A DNA stretch of 64,000 nt from Nonomuraea ceibae. GTDB taxonomy: Bacteria; Actinomycetota; Actinomycetes; Streptosporangiales; Streptosporangiaceae. The notes beneath the pieces are model-generated. The model searched no databases and was not told where the DNA came from. It saw only the letters and a program-made list of their open reading frames with translations. The position numbers were made by a program, and so were the translations under genes. This document shows, one piece after another, positions 60,466 to 64,000 of the stretch; the first letter of the stretch is position 1, and every line of letters begins with the position of its first letter. The DNA is taken from the NCBI RefSeq assembly GCF_019396325.1, contig NZ_JAHKRO010000004.1:124001-188000 (forward strand). The letters run 5' to 3'.

Positions 60466-61680
60466 ATGCCCAAGATCAAGGTGGAGGGCCCCGTCGTCGA
60501 GCTTGACGGCGACGAGATGACCCGGATCATCTGGCAGTTCATCAAGGACCAGCTGATCCTTCCCTATCTCGATGTCGACCTGAAGTACTACGACCTCGGC
60601 ATCGAGCACCGCGACGCCACGGACGACCAGGTCACGATCGACGCGGCCAACGCCATCAACAAGTACGGCGTCGGCGTGAAGTGCGCCACCATCACCCCCG
60701 ACGAGGCTCGGGTGGAGGAGTTCGGGCTCAAGAAGATGTGGAAGTCCCCGAACGGGACCATCCGCAACATCCTCGGCGGCGTCATCTTCCGCGAGCCGAT
60801 CATCATGTCCAACGTGCCGCGGCTCGTCCCCGGCTGGACCAAGCCGATCGTCGTCGGCCGTCACGCCTTCGGCGACCAGTATCGCGCCACCGACCTCAAG
60901 ATCCCCGGCGAGGGCACGCTGACCCTCACCTACACGCCGAAGGACGGCTCCGAGCCGATCGAGCTCGACGTGTACGACTTCCCGGGCGGCGGCGTCGCCA
61001 TGGCCATGTACAACCTGGACGAGTCGATCCGCGACTTCGCCCGCGCCTCCATGCGCTACGGCCTGGCCCGCAACTACCCGGTCTACCTGTCGACCAAGAA
61101 CACCATCCTCAAGGCGTACGACGGCCGCTTCAAGGACATCTTCGCCGAGGTCTACGAGAACGAGTTCAAGGCCGACTTCGAGAAGGCCGGGCTCACCTAC
61201 GAGCACCGCCTCATCGACGACATGGTCGCCGCCTCGCTCAAGTGGGAGGGCGGCTACGTCTGGGCGTGCAAGAACTACGACGGCGACGTCCAGTCCGACA
61301 CCGTCGCGCAGGGCTTCGGCTCGCTCGGCCTGATGACCTCGGTCCTGATGTCCCCCGACGGCCGCACCGTCGAGGCCGAGGCCGCGCACGGCACCGTCAC
61401 CCGGCACTACCGCCAGCACCAGCAGGGCAAGCCCACCTCCACGAACCCGATCGCCTCGATCTTCGCGTGGACCCGTGGCCTGGCCCACCGCGGCAAGCTG
61501 GACAACACCCCGGCGGTGACGGAGTTCGCGAACAAGCTGGAGCAGGTCTGCATCGAGACCGTCGAGGGCGGCCAGATGACCAAGGACCTCGCGCTCCTCG
61601 TCGGCGGCGACGCCAAGTGGCTGACCACCCAGGACTTCCTGGCGGCGCTGGACGAGAACCTGAAGAAGAAGATGGCCTGA
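60466..61680 (+). CDS. icd: NADP-dependent isocitrate dehydrogenase (eukaryotic-like class)
   Basis: Converts isocitrate to 2-oxoglutarate with NADP, 404 residues. Family signatures are [20 protein letters not shown] at the N-terminus and [12 protein letters not shown] near 93-104 for substrate binding. [15 protein letters not shown] near 305-319 carries the NADP-selective His/Arg, followed by [11 protein letters not shown]. This is the homodimeric, eukaryote-like type common in actinomycetes. The ATG follows AAGGGGAACC. It lies downstream of citrate synthase on the same strand, so two consecutive TCA steps are encoded together. A strong intrinsic terminator follows. Confidence 0.97.
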   Translation: MPKIKVEGPVVELDGDEMTRIIWQFIKDQLILPYLDVDLKYYDLGIEHRDATDDQVTIDAANAINKYGVGVKCATITPDEARVEEFGLKKMWKSPNGTIRNILGGVIFREPIIMSNVPRLVPGWTKPIVVGRHAFGDQYRATDLKIPGEGTLTLTYTPKDGSEPIELDVYDFPGGGVAMAMYNLDESIRDFARASMRYGLARNYPVYLSTKNTILKAYDGRFKDIFAEVYENEFKADFEKAGLTYEHRLIDDMVAASLKWEGGYVWACKNYDGDVQSDTVAQGFGSLGLMTSVLMSPDGRTVEAEAAHGTVTRHYRQHQQGKPTSTNPIASIFAWTRGLAHRGKLDNTPAVTEFANKLEQVCIETVEGGQMTKDLALLVGGDAKWLTTQDFLAALDENLKKKMA

Positions 61681-61695
61681 CCATCGCACGTGAAG

Positions 61696-61719
61696 GGGCC
61701 GCCTCCGGGCGGCCCTTTT
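61696..61719 (+). terminator. Rho-independent terminator of icd
   Basis: GGGCCGCC (61696-61703) pairs perfectly with GGCGGCCC (61708-61715) across TCCG, followed by TTTT (61716-61719), 16 bases after the icd stop. Confidence 0.88.
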
Positions 61720-61797
61720 CGCATGTCGAGACCATCTCTTGGCGCAGTGCAGGGTACGAGCCTCCCGTAACAGTCGTGCACGCATCGGGGGGTTCGA

Positions 61798-62823
61798 ATG
61801 CGACTGCGTTTCATCAGTGGCGTGGGTGTGGTCGCAGTCGCTGCGATCGTGGCCGGATGCGGCTCGGAGCCCGTCGCCCAGGTCAAGGACACCAAGGCGG
61901 AGGCCGCCGCCAAGCTGCAGAAGACCAAGGCGGCCAAGGTCGCCGCCGCCGCGAAGGCCAAGGCCAACGAGCTCGGCCAGATCCCGGTCCTCATGTGGCA
62001 CCGCATCGTCGACAAGCCCGCCACCACCGACGACCGCACCCCGGCGCAGTTCCGCGCCGACCTCGAACGGCTGGTCAAGGACGGGTACGTGCCCATCACC
62101 GCGGCCGAGATGGTCACCGGGAAGATCGACATCCCGGCGGGCAAGCACCCGGTGGTGCTCACGTTCGACGACTCCTCGCCCTCCCAGCTCACGCTGGACG
62201 GCACCGGCGCGCCCAAGCCCGGCACCGCGGTCGCGATCCTCCAGGAGGTCGCCGCCAAGCACCCCGGCTTCCGCCCCGTCGCCACCTTCTACGTCACCCG
62301 CGACATGTTCGGCAAGACCGGCCGCGAGGAGCAGGCCCAGATGCTCCTGTGGCTGAAGAACAACGGCTTCGACATCGGCAACCACACCCGCGACCACCAC
62401 AACCTGCGCGGGCGCACGCACAAGCAGGTCGAGGAGCAGATCGGCTCCATCGGCAAGGAGATCACCGCGCTGGCGCAGGTCAAGCCGGTCACGATCGCCC
62501 TGCCGTACGGCAACCAGCCGAACAAGAAGGAGTGGGCCGCGCGCGGCGACGGCTACAAGCACGCGGGCGTCTTCCTGGCCGGCTACACGCCTTCCGCCTC
62601 GCCGTTCAGCCGCTCGTTCGAGCCGCTGGGCATCCCGCGTATCAGGGCCATGGACAAGAAGGGCGACTGCGCCCAGTTCTGCTCGACGGCCTGGCTCGAC
62701 TGGCTCAAGGCGAACCCGGACATGCGTTACACCTCGGACGGCGACGTGTCGACCGTGGCGTACCCCAAGTTCAGGGCGCCGTTCTTGCGCCAGCTGTTCA
62801 AGACGTACGCCCTGCCGTACTGA
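61798..62823 (+). CDS. Polysaccharide deacetylase lipoprotein
   Basis: Membrane-anchored NodB-domain protein of 341 residues. The lipoprotein signal ends AIVAGCG (Cys21). An Ala/Lys-rich spacer follows (KAAKVAAAAKAKA). The NodB domain shows IPVLMWHRIVD near 62, the LTFDDSSPSQ metal Asp pair near 122 and the metal histidines in NHTRDHHNLRG near 198. A domain of about 90 residues (GYTPSASPFSRSFEPLGIPR) follows. The probable substrate is peptidoglycan or another cell-surface acetylated sugar. The 3' end overlaps the convergent gene by 26 bases. Confidence 0.9.
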   Translation: MRLRFISGVGVVAVAAIVAGCGSEPVAQVKDTKAEAAAKLQKTKAAKVAAAAKAKANELGQIPVLMWHRIVDKPATTDDRTPAQFRADLERLVKDGYVPITAAEMVTGKIDIPAGKHPVVLTFDDSSPSQLTLDGTGAPKPGTAVAILQEVAAKHPGFRPVATFYVTRDMFGKTGREEQAQMLLWLKNNGFDIGNHTRDHHNLRGRTHKQVEEQIGSIGKEITALAQVKPVTIALPYGNQPNKKEWAARGDGYKHAGVFLAGYTPSASPFSRSFEPLGIPRIRAMDKKGDCAQFCSTAWLDWLKANPDMRYTSDGDVSTVAYPKFRAPFLRQLFKTYALPY

Positions 62824-63606
62824 CGTCGCCGATCTCGACGATCAGGTTCGCCGGGTTCAGAAGCTCGTCGGTGACGCCCGGCACGGTGATGGCGAGGCGG
62901 CGGGCGTCACCGGTGGCCAGGTCGAGCACGTGGTAGGCGTCCTCGTTCCAGGGGCCGGTCGCCCGGATGACGAGGGTGTCCTCGTCCTCCCAGCGCACGA
63001 TCTCCTCGGCCCGCCATCCGGCGAGTGGACGGTGTACGTGACGGCCCTGAGATGACCGGGCGCGCGGCTGCTCCTCGACGTGGCCAGCACGACGCCCTCG
63101 GCGGTCCAGCCGGCCACCCGGCCTGAGCCCTTCAGCCGGCGCGTGCTGCCGCGCTCGACGTCGACGATCAGTGAGGCGTCCCGGACGAGCATGTGGCGGC
63201 CGTCGCGGAAGAAGGCAGGGTAGCCCTCCTTCCTGACGCGGATCCGCTTGACGGTCCCGGCGGTCAGATCCCTGAGGGTCAGGTGACGGTCCCGCAGGTA
63301 CGCCAGCCGCCTGCCGTCCCGGCTGAGCGTGATCCCGTCGTCGCCGGCGCCGGCGCCGGGCACCCACCAGCGCTCGCCGGTCGTGGTCACCAGGGTCCAG
63401 TGCCGGCAGGCCGCCGTGGGCTCGTCGCAGACGGGCCGGTACGCGTACCGCACGGGCGCGGGCAGCGGGCCGCGCAGCTCCTGCACCGGACGGGCGTTCT
63501 GCCCGGACTCCGGCCGGAGGAACGTGACGGGGCCTCGGGACCACAGCGGCGTGAGGAGCCAGGCAAGGGCAAGGACGGCGGCGGCGACCACCGCGGCGAG
63601 CCTCAT
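62798..63606 (-). pseudogene. Secreted propeller-like protein interrupted by a frameshift near 63015
   Basis: Two overlapping minus-strand frames encode one protein. The first, from the ATG at 63606, has a signal anchor (MRLAAVVAAAVLALAWLLTP) and propeller-like repeats (GITLSRDGRRLAYLRDRHLT, DGRHMLVRDASLIVD). It runs sensibly to YTVHSPDG. The second continues with RAEEIVRWEDEDTLVIRATG and TGDARRLAITVPGVTDELLN to the stop at 62798. The frame change falls around 63010-63022, where one missing base in a G-rich run would join them (SPDG-RAEE). Either this is a recent pseudogene or a sequence error. It overlaps the next gene's stop by four bases (ATGA). Confidence 0.8.
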
Positions 63607-64000
63607 GCGATCCTGCCCGGGACCGAGCCGGCGGGCAGGTCCTCGACGGGTTCGCTCCTGCCGGTGTCCAGGGCCACCAGGAAGTGGCCGGCGTCGGCGA
63701 GCTCGATCAGCAGGCGCCCGTCCTCGGCCCAGCCCAGCGGGACCGGCGACTCCTCGTGCTCGGGGAGGCGCAGCGGGGCCCGGTCGCGGACCAGGCCGGT
63801 GCGCGGGTTCATGGTCAGCACCTCGTCGTCGGTCACGAGCGCCAGCCTCCGCCCGTCGGGGGAGGCCAGCGGCCGCAGCGTGGGGTCGAAAGGCGTCCGG
63901 GTGCGCACCTCGCCCCGCGGGTCGAGCGTCAGCAGCTCGGTGTCGGGGGCGACGGTGAACGCGCGGCGGCCGGTGGTGGCGATCATCCCGTAGGGGCCGA
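63603..64000 (-). CDS. Propeller-like protein, 5' end outside window
   Basis: The visible 132 codons read through the right edge (…GPYG-MIATTGRRAF), so the start lies beyond position 64000; the ATG at 63986 is internal by this view. Repeats such as SPDGRRLALVTDDEVLTMNP and GWAEDGRLLIELADAGHFLV are short beta-sheet units of a WD40/TolB-like propeller. The stop at 63603 overlaps the start of the frameshifted gene (ATGA), and the two share the same repeat style, so they are probably paralogues in one operon. No catalytic residues were seen; the role is unknown. Confidence 0.65.
   Translation of the reverse strand, partial: GPYGMIATTGRRAFTVAPDTELLTLDPRGEVRTRTPFDPTLRPLASPDGRRLALVTDDEVLTMNPRTGLVRDRAPLRLPEHEESPVPLGWAEDGRLLIELADAGHFLVALDTGRSEPVEDLPAGSVPGRIA

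Noticed and set aside
1..64000. tRNA, rRNA, CRISPR array, intact insertion sequence, attachment site or replication origin
   Set aside because: Gaps between genes were read for cloverleaf arms, regularly spaced repeats, terminal inverted repeats and DnaA-box clusters; none was convincing by eye.

Overview
The window is high-GC DNA with strong GC3 bias, frequent GTG starts and many 4-base ATGA/GTGA gene overlaps. WhiB, TipA-like MerR, PspC/LiaF-like, RpiR and IclR regulators are present, together with the actinobacterial order sucC-sucD-DUF6350-purN-purH. This points to a filamentous actinomycete chromosome, most likely Streptosporangiales (Nonomuraea-like). That placement is inference from gene content. 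No rRNA, tRNA, CRISPR array, intact insertion sequence or replication origin was seen.

Layout. 1-2260: a glycosyltransferase fused to a CDP-glycerol glycerophosphotransferase (teichoic-acid type), cut by the left edge. 2348-6798: a molybdenum hydroxylase set, coxS-coxL-coxM then coxG, with the form II CoxL signature. 6869-10644: a LiaF-like PspC membrane protein divergent from a PspC-fused histidine kinase and its response regulator. 10697-15655: GCS2-type ligase, metallopeptidase lipoprotein, WhiB, CPBP protease, DUF2804 and a PIG-L deacetylase. 15750-18002: PcrA/UvrD helicase. 18012-22370: an L,D-transpeptidase and four tandem secreted paralogues. 22652-31458: core metabolism (sucCD, DUF6350, purN, purH, ROK kinase, folD).

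31539-58187 is the accessory part. It holds a catabolic-looking operon (SDR, MHS-type transporter, C45 Ntn-hydrolase, polysaccharide-deacetylase-fold protein, SDR). This faces a LuxR-HTH protein fused to a periplasmic-binding-protein-like domain. Next is a benzoylformate-decarboxylase-like TPP enzyme with a complete nitrate/sulfonate-type ABC importer under a divergent IclR regulator with twin operator-like palindromes. A HigA remnant, a TipA-like regulator and a GbsR-type regulator divergent from a serine hydrolase follow. A compact RiPP cluster lies at 47690-51324: UTRA protein, GntR regulator, 60-aa precursor, ATP-grasp ligase and PIMT-like methyltransferase, the arrangement expected for an aspartimide-modified graspetide. 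After a LysR gene and a small secreted Cys-rich protein comes a cell-wall recycling locus (RpiR regulator, NagZ-like glucosaminidase, a GHL10 hydrolase, AnmK).

58161-64000: FHA/HTH protein, citrate synthase with a short leader ORF, DUF3017 protein, NADP-isocitrate dehydrogenase, a deacetylase lipoprotein, and two propeller-like genes, one frameshifted and one cut by the right edge.

The strongest candidate for a new product is the RiPP cluster. Its precursor core is short, Gly/Asp/Ser/Thr rich, and I do not recognise it. The LuxR-binding-protein fusion and the BFD-like enzyme lacking the usual second histidine are the next most unusual points.
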